Shown: piece by piece, positions 1 to 8,685 of the stretch | Position numbering within the stretch: position 1 is the stretch's first letter | Layout: every line of letters starts with the position of its first letter | Assembly: GCA_050633885.1 (NCBI GenBank) | Contig: JBOEHK010000001.1 | Span: 62,001 to 126,000 of the forward strand | Direction: 5' to 3' | Length of the DNA: 64,000 nt | DNA from: JAWSVE01 sp050633885 | GTDB taxonomy: Bacteria; Pseudomonadota; Gammaproteobacteria; Pseudomonadales; Cellvibrionaceae | The notes under the pieces: model-generated | Told to the model about the DNA's origin: nothing | What the model saw: the letters and a program-made list of their open reading frames with translations, nothing else | The model's database searches: none | Made by a program: the position numbers and the translations under genes

Positions 1-1559
1 AGTACGTGCGGGAAGGCATCGTCAGAAATTTGCTCTAGCGTTTCGCTACACTGTAAACATTTGATTGCGAGGTTTTTTTCTTCTGTGGATGCTAAAGATA
101 AGTGATGCGGAAGAGAGCTTGGATCAATACCCGCTTTACGGAATACGCTTTGAATTCGAGTGTAAGCATATTGTAAGTACGGTGATGTGTTGCCTTCAAA
201 AGACAGCATGCTGTCCCAATTAAACATATAGTCATTCGTTCGTGTTTTGCATAAATCAGCATATTTAACGGCACCAATTCCTACTTTTCCCGCCACTTCT
301 TTTTTCTCTTGCTCAGAAAGATCGGGATCTTTTTCTTCAATGAGTCTTTCCGCTCGCTCAGTTGCTTCTGCTAACAGATCCGCTAGTTTTACAGTTCCGC
401 CCGTTCTTGTTTTAAACGGCTTCCCGTCTTTGCCGAGCATCGTGCCAAAAGAATGATGTTCGAGTGTTGTTGTTTCGGGTAAAAATTTAGCTTTCCTGGC
501 GATGGTAAAGACTTGTTTAAAGTGAAGAGACTGCCTGAAGTCTACAACAACCATGATGCGATCGGCTTTTAAAGTACCGGCACGAAAACGAATGGCAGCC
601 AGATCAGTGGTTGAATATAAATATCCGCCATCCTGCTTTTGAACAATGGCTGGGCTTGGATTGCCATCTTTGTCTGCAAGCTCTTCTAAAAAAACGACTT
701 GTGCGCCGTTGTCTTCTGTCGCAAGAGATAATTTTTTTAGATCATCAATCACTGATTTTAAATCGTTATTGTAAAAACTTTCGCCGCGAACATCAGCTTC
801 CGTTAAAGTGACATTCATTTTTTCATAAACGTCTTGCGAGTGATGTAGTGATACATCTCGAAAGCGTTTCCACAACTCCAGCGTTTTTTCGTCGCCTCCT
901 TGAAGGGCAACGACGTAATTTCTTGCTTTAGTTGCGAATTCTTCATCCTTGTCGAAATGTATTTTTGCTTGTTGATAAAATGTTTCTAAATCTTTTAGGG
1001 CTAGTTCTGCTTGCTCACCATCTTGTAATTGGTCTTCTAGTTCGGCAATCAACATACCAAACTGGGTGCCCCAGTCGCCGACATGGTTTTGTCGAATCAC
1101 CTTGTGTCCAAGATATTCATAAAGCCTTGCTAGAGTGTCCCCGATAATTGTTGATCGAATATGCCCTACATGCATTTCTTTGGCGAGATTGGGAGAAGAA
1201 TAATCGATCACGATTGTTTTTGGGTCGTTTGTTTTTGTAATGCCAAATGAGCCGCTGGTTAAGCCGGAGGAAATTTGTTCGCCCAGCCAAGAAGGATTTA
1301 AATGGATATTAATAAAACCAGGTCCGGCGATTTCTAGTTTCTCTGTGGCATCGGCTAATTCGAGATTGTCTAAAATGAGTTGTGCTATATCGCGTGGTTT
1401 TTGCCCCATTTTTTTTGCAGCACCCATAGCGCCGTTGGCTTGGTAATCACCAAAGCCAGCTTTTTTACTAAGAGCTATAACAGGACTGCATTCAGCGGGG
1501 ATCCCCGCTTTATCCATGGCGTGACGAAATTGAGTATCGAGAAATTCTCGGATGTTCAT
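1..1559 (-). CDS. argS: Arginyl-tRNA synthetase (C-terminus cut by window edge)
   Basis: Class I aminoacyl-tRNA synthetase that charges tRNA-Arg in the cytoplasm. Reading the minus strand from the ATG at 1557-1559 gives MNIREFLDTQFRHAMDKAG, the usual N-terminal additional domain. The HIGH-type signature follows in VDYSSPNLAKEMHVGHIRST, then the family segment HVGDWGTQFGMLI. The frame stays open to base 1, so about 519 codons are visible and the anticodon-binding C-terminus lies outside. There is no clear Shine-Dalgarno sequence before the ATG. The start is chosen from the conserved N-terminus. The identification is firm. Confidence 0.95.
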   Translation of the reverse strand, partial: MNIREFLDTQFRHAMDKAGIPAECSPVIALSKKAGFGDYQANGAMGAAKKMGQKPRDIAQLILDNLELADATEKLEIAGPGFINIHLNPSWLGEQISSGLTSGSFGITKTNDPKTIVIDYSSPNLAKEMHVGHIRSTIIGDTLARLYEYLGHKVIRQNHVGDWGTQFGMLIAELEDQLQDGEQAELALKDLETFYQQAKIHFDKDEEFATKARNYVVALQGGDEKTLELWKRFRDVSLHHSQDVYEKMNVTLTEADVRGESFYNNDLKSVIDDLKKLSLATEDNGAQVVFLEELADKDGNPSPAIVQKQDGGYLYSTTDLAAIRFRAGTLKADRIMVVVDFRQSLHFKQVFTIARKAKFLPETTTLEHHSFGTMLGKDGKPFKTRTGGTVKLADLLAEATERAERLIEEKDPDLSEQEKKEVAGKVGIGAVKYADLCKTRTNDYMFNWDSMLSFEGNTSPYLQYAYTRIQSVFRKAGIDPSSLPHHLSLASTEEKNLAIKCLQCSETLEQISDDAFPHV

Positions 1560-1947
1560 ATTAGCGACTTATGTTTTAACAATAGTGAATGAAAGTGTCG
1601 TGGAAATAGGTCGATTGTACTGTAGCTCTAGTACTGTAGCTCTAAGTACTGCAGGTCTATAGGCAAGAAAATTTATAGGTACCTCTATAAGTGACTGAAA
1701 GGGCGCGAACACAGCTTCCACAAGCTAAAGCCGTCAATTATACTGGCCTTTACACTTTTGCGCGATAGATGCTTTGTAGATTAATAAGGCTAAGTCGGCT
1801 TATTCTCTCTGTCGCATTAAAGATTGAATTAGTGAGAATTGAGTTGTGAAAATTAAAACCAACTAATATTTAAAAACTGTATTTTGACGATATCAATACG
1901 GTAGATATCGTTAGAAGAAGTACTTATAAAAAGTAAAGAGGTTACTC
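1560..1947. other. Intergenic region between divergent argS and crotonase gene
   Basis: This gap should hold the divergent promoters of argS (minus) and the enoyl-CoA isomerase gene (plus). The only structure I see is a short 14-bp tandem repeat at 1617-1659, listed separately. No RNA gene or convincing ORF is visible. Confidence 0.5.
1617..1659. repeat. 14-bp tandem repeat, three copies
   Basis: The unit GTACTGTAGCTCTA occurs exactly at 1617-1630 and 1631-1644. After one extra base a third copy, GTACTGCAGGTCTA (two mismatches), lies at 1646-1659. It sits about 60-100 bp upstream of the argS start. Its function is unknown. It may be a slippage product or a small operator array. Confidence 0.7.
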
Positions 1948-2736
1948 ATGATTGAAGCGGATACGGATAAAATTCAAGTCACCATAAACGATGGCATTAT
2001 GCATATTTTGTTTAATCGCCCAGAAACTAAAAATGCATTATCGTTAGCCATGTATCAAAAAATGGCAGATTCTGTTTTGACTGGAAGTGATAACCCTGAC
2101 GTTAGAGCTATTTTATTCAGTGGTGCCGGTGGCAGTTTTACCAGTGGTAACGATTTGGGTGATTTCGCAAAGCATAAGGGCTCCATAGCAGCAGATGTGA
2201 ACCCAACCCCTAAATTTATGAAAGCGTTGTTGGCTTGCGACAAACCTGTCGTTGCGGCAGTTCAAGGCCCTGCTGTGGGAATCGGTACCACTATGTTATT
2301 ACATTGTGACTTAGTGTATGCAGGGGAAAGCGCCTATTTCCAAATGCCTTTTTCTAAATTAGGGTTGTGTCCAGAGTTTGCATCTAGTGCCATACTCCCT
2401 CGAATAATGGGGCATGCTAAAGCAGCAGAAATTTTATACTTTAGCGATTCGATTACACCGGCTGAAGCAAAAGAGGTTGGTATTGTTAACCAAGTGATTG
2501 CTGATGGTGATTTAATGGCGACTGTGATGGCTAAGTGTGTTCGTTTAACAAAGCAGCCAGCTTCAGCGCTTCGAGCAACAAAACAATTGTTGAAGAAAGA
2601 TATTCGTGAAGAAGCGCAAAGTGTTATGGAGAGAGAGCAGGTGTTATTCAAAAAAGGTTTACAATCACCAGAATTTGTCGAAGCGGTGACAGCGTTTGGC
2701 GAAAAAAGAGAGCCAGATTTTTCTAAATTTTCATAA
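1948..2736 (+). CDS. Crotonase-family protein, probable delta3,delta2-enoyl-CoA isomerase
   Basis: A 262-residue crotonase-superfamily protein that probably shifts a double bond in an enoyl-CoA during oxidation of unsaturated fatty acids. The oxyanion-hole segments are visible (SGNDLGDF and VGIGTTML). The two glutamates of true enoyl-CoA hydratases, in GGGCEL and QPE, are replaced (GIGTTM and MPF). The segment PFSKLGLCPEFASS matches the Eci2/PECI isomerase pattern PFS-LG-PEG-SS, whose glutamate is catalytic. The ATG is preceded by AAAGAGG. The gene stands alone with its own terminator. The family is certain, and isomerase rather than hydratase activity is inferred from the residues. Confidence 0.85.
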   Translation: MIEADTDKIQVTINDGIMHILFNRPETKNALSLAMYQKMADSVLTGSDNPDVRAILFSGAGGSFTSGNDLGDFAKHKGSIAADVNPTPKFMKALLACDKPVVAAVQGPAVGIGTTMLLHCDLVYAGESAYFQMPFSKLGLCPEFASSAILPRIMGHAKAAEILYFSDSITPAEAKEVGIVNQVIADGDLMATVMAKCVRLTKQPASALRATKQLLKKDIREEAQSVMEREQVLFKKGLQSPEFVEAVTAFGEKREPDFSKFS

Positions 2737-2780
2737 TAGATCAGTGATTATTTAAATACGCAGTATAAAAGTCACTTTGT

Positions 2781-2814
2781 AAAAAACCGTTGCATTATCG
2801 CAGCGGTTTTTTTT
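2781..2814 (+). terminator. Rho-independent terminator after the crotonase gene
   Basis: The stem AAAACCGTTGC / GCAGCGGTTTT (one G-T pair) with loop ATTATC is followed by a run of T. It lies 45 bases past the stop codon at 2736. Confidence 0.85.
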
Positions 2815-3076
2815 CGCCTGATTAAATCTTCTATTGGCTTAAGTATTGCAAATCTGTGATGTTGTTACCTTTTTAAAGGCAAGGATAGAAATACTTATGT
2901 TCTGTGATCAATTGGGAAGAGGTGTTTTTAGGTTGTATGATAACCTTTTTTTACTGATAGCAATTAACGATATCGAGTGTCATGAGATAGACTGTTAGGT
3001 AGTGTATCTTTTCAGCTATTCAGGTTCTTTTTTGTTTTAATTTCGTCGTCTTGTTTAATTGTGTTAAGGCTTAGTT
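2815..3076. other. Intergenic region upstream of the RND genes
   Basis: About 260 bases that presumably carry the promoter of the efflux operon. A weak 5-bp hairpin with a T run (AGGTT..AACCT, about 2930-2951) is the only structure noted. No operator or adjacent regulator gene is recognisable. Confidence 0.4.
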
Positions 3077-4150
3077 ATGAAAAAACCCATTCTCTTTGTG
3101 GTAATTGCTGTTGTTGTTTTATTAATCGGTATTGGGGCTAAAGAATTATCGAAGTCTTCAAGCCGAGGCGGTAAAGGCATGGGTAGGCCATCAATGAGTG
3201 CGCCAGTGGAAGCTTCTGTTGTTAACCGTATTCCTTGGTCTGTACAAACAGAAGCCGTTGGAACTGCATTTGCTAATGAGTCTGTGGAGTTAACGGCTAA
3301 TGTCAGTGACACTGTTGCTACAATCCATTTTGAAGATGGCCAGCGTGTAAAAAAAGGAGATGTTCTCGTTATTCTAGATCACAGCGAAGAAGATGCTGAA
3401 CTTGAGTCTGCTAAGGCAATGCTAGAGGAGGAGGAAAGAGAGGTTAAGCGATTAACCGGTCTAGTGGCGAGTAGGTCCGTGTCTCAAAGCCTATTAGATG
3501 AGCGATTAACTCAAGCAGAGACGGCTAAATTTCGCATGGTGGCGATTCAAGCTCGATTGAAAGATCGTTTTGTTCGTGCACCATTTGATGGCGTGTTAGG
3601 CCTTAGGCAGGTCAGTGTTGGTTCGTTTATTTCACCAGGGAAAATCATCACCACGTTAGATGATCTTAATACTATTAAATTAGATTTCTCTATTCCTTCC
3701 GTTTCGATTGGACATCTTGAAAAAGGAATGTCCATTGTTGCAAGAACGCCATCGTATCCAAACAAAGAATTTACTGGAACCGTCAGCACCATAGATTCCA
3801 GAGTTAACCCTATTGATCGTTCTATTAAATTGCGTGCGGTGATAGAAAATGAAAATCATTTTCTTAAGCCTGGAATGTTAATGCATGTGATTATTAATTC
3901 GCCCGATCGGGACGCATTGGTTATCTCTGAATCAGCTATTGTTCAAAACAAAGATAAACATTTTGTGTTTTTAGTCCAAGATATTGAAGGAAGAAAAGTG
4001 GCGAAGCTACAGGAAGTGGTTATTGGTGCCCGAAAATCGGGTGTTGTAGAAATCGTTTCTGGCTTAACCGATGGCCAAGTGATTATTAACCGAGGGACCA
4101 ATACCGTTAGAGATGGCGGGCCCGTCAATATTATTGAGGATGCAGATTAA
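3077..4150 (+). CDS. RND efflux periplasmic adaptor (membrane fusion protein)
   Basis: A 357-residue HlyD/AcrA-type adaptor that links an inner-membrane RND pump to an outer-membrane channel. An N-terminal hydrophobic anchor (about residues 4-22) carries no lipobox cysteine. It is followed by the lipoyl half-motifs (VATIHFEDGQRVKKGDVL and IQARLKDRFVRAPFDGVLG) flanking a short alpha-hairpin, then the beta-barrel and membrane-proximal domains. The permease gene begins 72 bases downstream, so the two form an operon. No outer-membrane factor gene is present, so a TolC-type channel encoded elsewhere is probably used. The substrate cannot be told from sequence. Confidence 0.92.
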   Translation: MKKPILFVVIAVVVLLIGIGAKELSKSSSRGGKGMGRPSMSAPVEASVVNRIPWSVQTEAVGTAFANESVELTANVSDTVATIHFEDGQRVKKGDVLVILDHSEEDAELESAKAMLEEEEREVKRLTGLVASRSVSQSLLDERLTQAETAKFRMVAIQARLKDRFVRAPFDGVLGLRQVSVGSFISPGKIITTLDDLNTIKLDFSIPSVSIGHLEKGMSIVARTPSYPNKEFTGTVSTIDSRVNPIDRSIKLRAVIENENHFLKPGMLMHVIINSPDRDALVISESAIVQNKDKHFVFLVQDIEGRKVAKLQEVVIGARKSGVVEIVSGLTDGQVIINRGTNTVRDGGPVNIIEDAD

Positions 4151-4222
4151 TTTAAAAGATAACGTTAACGCTCTCTTTGTGTCTTCATTCAATATGCGTC
4201 AATAATTACTTGGAAAACTTTT

Positions 4223-7200
4223 ATGTTTTTATCAGACATATCAATCAAACGCCCTGTTTTTGCAACTGTTATCAGCTTGATTCTGATCGTATTTGGATTG
4301 GTCTCTTTTGATCGATTAGCACTGCGCGAATACCCTGATACAAACTCGCCGCTTGTTTCCATTACAACCACATATCGAGGAGCTTCCGCGACTGTTGTTG
4401 AAAGCCGAATTACAGAAGTTATTGAAGAGCGTATTGCTGGTATCGAAGGGATAAAAACCGTTAATTCTTCAAGCTCTGACGGGGTGTCGAGAATTAATAT
4501 TGAATTTTCATTGGGTCGTGATCTTGAATCCGCGACAAACGATGTGCGCGATAGGGTGTCGAGCATTTTGCGTCAGCTTCCGGAAGAAGCAAGTCCACCA
4601 GAAGTGAGAAAATCGGAATCCGATGGTCGTCCCGTTATGTGGTTTAACTTAACATCTAATCGATTAGATTTGTTGGAGTTAACCGATTATGCCAATTTAA
4701 ATTTAGTCGATCCTTTGTCGGTTGTGGATGGCGTTGCTCGCGTACAAATTTCCGGCGCAAAAGATTACGCTATGAGGCTTTGGATTGATCGCCGTGAGTT
4801 AGCAGCTCGTGGAATCACTGTTGCTGATATTGAAAGTGTTTTAAGAGCAGAAAATGTTGAGTTGCCAGCAGGAAGTGTGAAGTCATCCGATCGAGATTTT
4901 TCTGTGAGGATGGAGCGTGGCTATTCGACAGTCAATGATTTTAAAAAACTCGTGATAAAACGTGGCGATGATGGGTATCTCGTTAGGTTAGCGGATGTAG
5001 CAAAAGTCGAGTTGTCATCGGAAGAAGATCGGTCGCTGTTTCGTGGTAATGGCGTGAATATGATTGGGTTAGGTATTGTCCAGCAAAGTACCGCTAACAC
5101 ACTTGACATGGCTCGATCAGTAAAAAAAGAAGTCGCGAGATTACGACAAACATTACCGCCAGGTATGTCGATAGAATCGAGTAGTGATAATACAGTTTTC
5201 ATTGAATATGCGGTAAGTGAAGTCTATCAAACTTTATTTATTGCAGCCGGTTTGGTTGTTTTTGTTATTTTTCTTTTCTTGGGCGACTACCGTGCAATGC
5301 TAGTCCCCGCGGTTACGTTGCCCGTTTCTCTCATCGCCACATTTATTGTGTTATTTGCGTTAGGTTTTAGTGCCAATCTTTTAACGTTGTTAGCACTTGT
5401 ATTGGCGATTGGTTTGGTCGTTGATGATGGCATTGTTGTTCTAGAAAATATTCATCGCCACATGCGTATGGGAGAGTCTCCTTTAGTTGCTGCCTATCGT
5501 GGAGCGAGACAAGTGGGCTTTGCTGTGATAGCAACCACTCTTGTGTTAATTGCGGTATTTATTCCTATCACATTTATGGAAGGGCAAATTGGCCGACTGT
5601 TTAGTGAATTTGCTGTCACTATGGCAGCAGCCGTTGGTTTTTCCAGTCTGGTTGCACTGACGCTTTCGCCTGTTGTTTGTGCTTTTTTACTCAAACCAGA
5701 ATCGGAAGAAGCAATAGAAAAATCAAAAGACGGTTGGTTCAAGCGTTTTGAAAAAAAATACCGAGCTACATTAGATGTGTTTTTAAAAAAACCATTGCTC
5801 ATCAATTTTGTTTATGTTGGCGTTTTGCTTTTAATTGGCTTTTTATTGATGAAGATTCCTTCTGAGTTTGCTCCTCGTGAAGATCGCGGCGCAATGATGG
5901 TGATAATTCAAGGGCCAGAGGGTGCTTCTTACGAAGACACTTTAAAGACAGTCATGGAGGCGGAAGATAAATTAAATTACTTAATTGAAAATGGAGAAGC
6001 GAAACGAATTTTGTTTCGAGTTCCCGGTAGTTTTGGTGGAGGTGGTGCAAGTTTTAATAATGCTCGAGCGATTATTGTGTTAGAAGACTGGGGTGATCGC
6101 CGTTCTATTTGGAAAATTTTGGCAGAAGTGCGAGGGAAAATGGCAACAATTCCCGGTGCTAGAATTTTCACCATGACACCTCAAGCGTTTGGTGGACGAG
6201 GAGGAAGTCCTGTGCAATTTGTTTTGCAAGGTGGAACGTTTAAAGAGCTCGTCGAATGGCGTGATCTTATGATTGAAAAAGCAACAGAGTATCCTGGAAT
6301 TGTCGGCCTTGATCACGATTACGATGAAACAAAACCACAATTACAAATTACTATTAATCGAGATCGTGCTGCGGAGTTAGGGGTAACCGTGACGAACATA
6401 GGTCGCACATTGGAATCAATGTTAGGTTCTCGGTTAGTGACGACATTTATGATGAATGGTGATGAGAGAGAGGTTATTGTTGAGGGGATTCGAGAAGATA
6501 ACAAAAGCAAACTGGATATGACAAATATCTATGTGAGATCGAGTACCGCTGGTGATCTTATTCCTTTAGCTAATTTAGTAACCATCAGGGAATTTGCCGA
6601 TGCAGATACATTAAATCGTTACAATCGAAAACGTTCCATTACCTTAAGTGGAAGTGTGGCTGATGGATACAGCTTGGGTGAAGCTCTTGGTTACTTGGAG
6701 CAAACGGCAAAAGATATTTTGCCACCATCCGCAACCTTTGATTATAAAGGCGAATCTCTGCTGTATAAGGAATCGAGTGGTTCTATTTATTTTGTTTTTG
6801 CTTTATCTTTGTTGATTGTTTTTCTTGTATTGGCGGCACAGTTCGAAAGCTTTGTTCAGCCCATTGTTATTTTATTAACGGTTCCTCTGGCGGTTGCTGG
6901 TGCTTTGCTTGGCTTGTATTTTTTCGGAATGTCGCTGAATATTTACAGCCAAATTGGCATCATTATGCTGGTAGGTTTGGCGGCCAAAAATGGAATTTTA
7001 ATTGTTGAATTTGCGAATCAGTTGCGAGATGAGGGTGTCGGTTTTGATGAGGCAACAACCCAAGCAGCAACTCAAAGACTTCGCCCTATACTGATGACGG
7101 CGATTACAACTATCGCTGGATCAATGCCGCTAGTGGTTGCTAGTGGTGCTGGTTCTGAAACTCGATTTGTCATCGGTTTGGTTGTGATAACCGGTGTTTT

Positions 7201-7363
7201 ATTGGCTACGGTTTTAACGTTATTTGTTGTTCCTGTTGCTTATCAAATGTGGGCAAAAAATACAAAGTCACCACAAGCCGTGCAACAAAATTTACATGAT
7301 GAGCTAGAAGAAGATAAAAGTAAGCAATGGGCTATCGCGAGTCGAGATTATATGAAAGATTGA
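4223..7363 (+). CDS. RND multidrug efflux permease (HAE1 family)
   Basis: A 1046-residue inner-membrane proton/drug antiporter of the AcrB/MexB family, at the usual full length. The N-terminus MFLSDISIKRPVFATVISL is typical. The proton-relay acids of TM4 are present in IGLVVDDGIVVLENIHRHM, and the TM10 lysine is in GLAAKNGILIVEFANQL. Two large periplasmic loops follow TM1 and TM7. It lies directly after its adaptor gene. The C-terminus is short and charged. The closest described relatives are probably VexD/TriC-like pumps. The substrate is unknown. Confidence 0.95.
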   Translation: MFLSDISIKRPVFATVISLILIVFGLVSFDRLALREYPDTNSPLVSITTTYRGASATVVESRITEVIEERIAGIEGIKTVNSSSSDGVSRINIEFSLGRDLESATNDVRDRVSSILRQLPEEASPPEVRKSESDGRPVMWFNLTSNRLDLLELTDYANLNLVDPLSVVDGVARVQISGAKDYAMRLWIDRRELAARGITVADIESVLRAENVELPAGSVKSSDRDFSVRMERGYSTVNDFKKLVIKRGDDGYLVRLADVAKVELSSEEDRSLFRGNGVNMIGLGIVQQSTANTLDMARSVKKEVARLRQTLPPGMSIESSSDNTVFIEYAVSEVYQTLFIAAGLVVFVIFLFLGDYRAMLVPAVTLPVSLIATFIVLFALGFSANLLTLLALVLAIGLVVDDGIVVLENIHRHMRMGESPLVAAYRGARQVGFAVIATTLVLIAVFIPITFMEGQIGRLFSEFAVTMAAAVGFSSLVALTLSPVVCAFLLKPESEEAIEKSKDGWFKRFEKKYRATLDVFLKKPLLINFVYVGVLLLIGFLLMKIPSEFAPREDRGAMMVIIQGPEGASYEDTLKTVMEAEDKLNYLIENGEAKRILFRVPGSFGGGGASFNNARAIIVLEDWGDRRSIWKILAEVRGKMATIPGARIFTMTPQAFGGRGGSPVQFVLQGGTFKELVEWRDLMIEKATEYPGIVGLDHDYDETKPQLQITINRDRAAELGVTVTNIGRTLESMLGSRLVTTFMMNGDEREVIVEGIREDNKSKLDMTNIYVRSSTAGDLIPLANLVTIREFADADTLNRYNRKRSITLSGSVADGYSLGEALGYLEQTAKDILPPSATFDYKGESLLYKESSGSIYFVFALSLLIVFLVLAAQFESFVQPIVILLTVPLAVAGALLGLYFFGMSLNIYSQIGIIMLVGLAAKNGILIVEFANQLRDEGVGFDEATTQAATQRLRPILMTAITTIAGSMPLVVASGAGSETRFVIGLVVITGVLLATVLTLFVVPVAYQMWAKNTKSPQAVQQNLHDELEEDKSKQWAIASRDYMKD

Positions 7364-7378
7364 TGGTTTTTATTAGTA

Positions 7379-7407
7379 ATTGCAGGAGCTATAAAAAATC
7401 CTGCAAT
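7379..7407 (+). terminator. Hairpin downstream of RND operon, possible terminator
   Basis: A perfect 9-bp stem (ATTGCAGGA at 7379-7387, TCCTGCAAT at 7399-7407) starts 16 bases after the permease stop. No clean T run follows, so termination efficiency is uncertain. Confidence 0.5.
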
Positions 7408-7460
7408 GAGAAGCTTCTTTATATTCTTAATTTTTGACGTCTATTTGACTTCAAAATAAA

Positions 7461-7484
7461 GTGGTACATTGGCCGGACTCGAAC
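7461..7484. repeat. Partial duplicate of tRNA-Leu 3' end (candidate attachment-site remnant)
   Basis: The segment GTGGTAC-ATTGGCCGGACTCGAAC nearly repeats the 3' part of tRNA-Leu at 8583-8607. Fifteen bases match exactly (TGGCCGGACTCGAAC, 7470-7484 against 8593-8607), as does GTGGTAC. The copy stops inside the T arm. With an integrase fragment lying between the two copies, it is best read as the far attachment site of a decayed island integrated at the tRNA 3' end. A relic of a second tRNA-Leu gene is the alternative. Confidence 0.65.
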
Positions 7485-8147
7485 TTATCGATTAACATGT
7501 TGTTTTTTAAAAGTTCAACGTGGAAAGCACCAACGTAAATACCAACAAATATCTTTTCGTGATGGCCTTATAACCTGTTTTTTAGTAAATAAAATTGTTC
7601 TAAAAAAATAGAAGACTGCTCCTTTCATTTCTCTGTCAATTCAGTAGGTTACAAGCTTTGCTTAGTTTCTCGATGTTAACTTTTGTTAGCCTTGAAAAAG
7701 ATTTTAAGAGGTTTCAAAGTTAATCGAAACCTCGCGTATTGCTGCTAAAAGTTTGAGGAAGCCAACAACCGTAATCAGTATCATCTATGCGTATTTTACG
7801 GATTGCTATCTCAAAGCATGTTGGATATCGCCGATATAAAACAGATAGGAGTTTTAAGTTTTTATAGAAGTAGAAAACTTCAAGTAATCTCAATCAAGGT
7901 CAGTTTTTTTAAGCTCCAACCAAGCTGGAGGCGACAAGTATGATGCTGTTTTTGCTTGGTTCGAATCCTCCTTTGATTGTATCTTCGCTTCCTGGGTATC
8001 TTCCTCCAAACGCATCTTTCTGATCGCGATAAACCCGCACGTTGGTTCCGTCGTTAGCTCCCTTGAATTTCTTGAGAAAAGCTTTCGTAATGATTTCAAC
8101 ATTTTTAACTCCTATGTTTGAAACTGGACACTAAACACTTTTTGACG
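7485..8147. other. Decayed mobile-element interior without a supported gene
   Basis: This stretch lies between the two tRNA-derived repeats and has no intact recognisable gene. A perfect 8-bp inverted repeat (GAGGTTTC 7708-7715, GAAACCTC 7726-7733) is present. On the minus strand, the frame ending at 7909 and open back to 8130 reads a protein-like stretch (GGFEPSKNSIILVASSLVGA) without a start codon. A different minus frame has a 70-codon ORF (7890-8102). Either could be debris of an element gene. Neither is called as a gene. Confidence 0.45.
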
Positions 8148-8489
8148 TTAAATCATTATCATCCTTAGCGGTGGAGTTGATCTGACCGGAACTTTCTTCT
8201 GATTCAACTGCAAATTGGGCTGCTCTCCGGAAGCGGCTGGATGGGGTTCGCTCCCACCTATCCATTTTAATGTTTTTTGTTTGCCGCCATAGCGGTAATT
8301 GTAGCGCCAAGCTTTGGTGTTGTTTGGTTTTACGAGAAGAGATAGCCCACCTCGATCAGATACAGAGTATTGCTTTTCTTTGGGAGTGAATTGCTTTATA
8401 GCGAGGTCTGTTGTTTGCCCATTGTTGGTATCTATCCAAGTTGAACCGTGATACCAGCAAGAATACCAACAGAACCTATAGGATACCAA
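8148..8489 (-). pseudogene. Truncated tyrosine integrase (N-terminal arm-binding domain only)
   Basis: Translated from the minus strand, bases 8411-8256 read TDLAIKQFTPKEKQYSVSDR then GGLSLLVKPNNTKAWRYNYR and YGGKQKTLKWIG. This is the DUF4102-type N-terminal domain of P4-family integrases. Homology stops after KWIG, where GSYP would be expected, and unrelated residues run to a stop at 8148. The catalytic R-H-R-Y domain is absent. The upstream residues do not look like integrase, and an ATG exists only in a shifted frame, so the start is broken too. It lies immediately downstream of tRNA-Leu, the normal position for such an integrase. It is non-functional. Confidence 0.8.
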
Positions 8490-8493
8490 CAGA
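8451..8493. repeat. Direct repeats ATACCARCA near the tRNA, possible integrase arm sites
   Basis: ATACCAGCA at 8451 and ATACCAACAGA at 8463-8473 and 8483-8493 are direct repeats on the same strand. A further copy, ATACCAACAAA, lies at 7539-7549, about 55 bases inside the other tRNA-like repeat. Short direct repeats inside both ends of an element are what arm-type binding sites of a tyrosine integrase look like. That function is inference. Confidence 0.45.
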
Positions 8494-8519
8494 CAGCATT
8501 AGACTTTTTTGGACTATCA

Positions 8520-8552
8520 GAAACAAGAAAGCCCTAAAATATAGGGCTTTTT
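8520..8552 (-). terminator. Terminator of tRNA-Leu
   Basis: A perfect 9-bp stem (AAAGCCCTA 8528-8536, TAGGGCTTT 8542-8550) is followed, on the minus strand, by a T-rich stretch. It starts about 30 bases after the tRNA 3' end. Confidence 0.8.
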
Positions 8553-8583
8553 GGATGATATTGGATATCTTTGTTCTTTGAAG

Positions 8584-8670
8584 TGGTACCAGTGGCCGGA
8601 CTCGAACCGGCACGCTTTTAAGGGCGGGGGATTTTGAATCCCCTGTGTCTACCAATTTCACCACACTGGC
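8584..8670 (-). tRNA. tRNA-Leu (anticodon CAA)
   Basis: An 87-nt class II tRNA on the minus strand. The acceptor stem GCCAGTG pairs with CACTGGT (G-U at the first pair), followed by A and an encoded CCA. The anticodon stem GGGGA/TCCCC closes the loop TTCAAAA, giving anticodon CAA, which reads UUG. The variable arm is long, and the T arm is GCCGG-TTCGAGT-CCGGC. The gene is intact despite the integrase remnant and partial 3' duplicate downstream. tRNA-Leu 3' ends are common island integration sites. Confidence 0.95.
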
Positions 8671-8685
8671 AATAACTTGTCTTTT

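Noticed and set aside
7958..7968. GGTTCGAATCC, resembling a tRNA T arm on the plus strand
   Set aside because: The flanking bases do not form a 5-bp T stem (T-T mismatch), and no acceptor, D or anticodon arms can be placed upstream. It is probably chance.
7890..8102. 70-codon minus-strand ORF in the island scar
   Set aside because: No recognisable motif, and a different minus frame over the same DNA looks at least as protein-like. There is not enough to call a gene.
8476..8664. 62-codon minus-strand ORF over tRNA-Leu
   Set aside because: It is mostly the tRNA gene itself read as protein.
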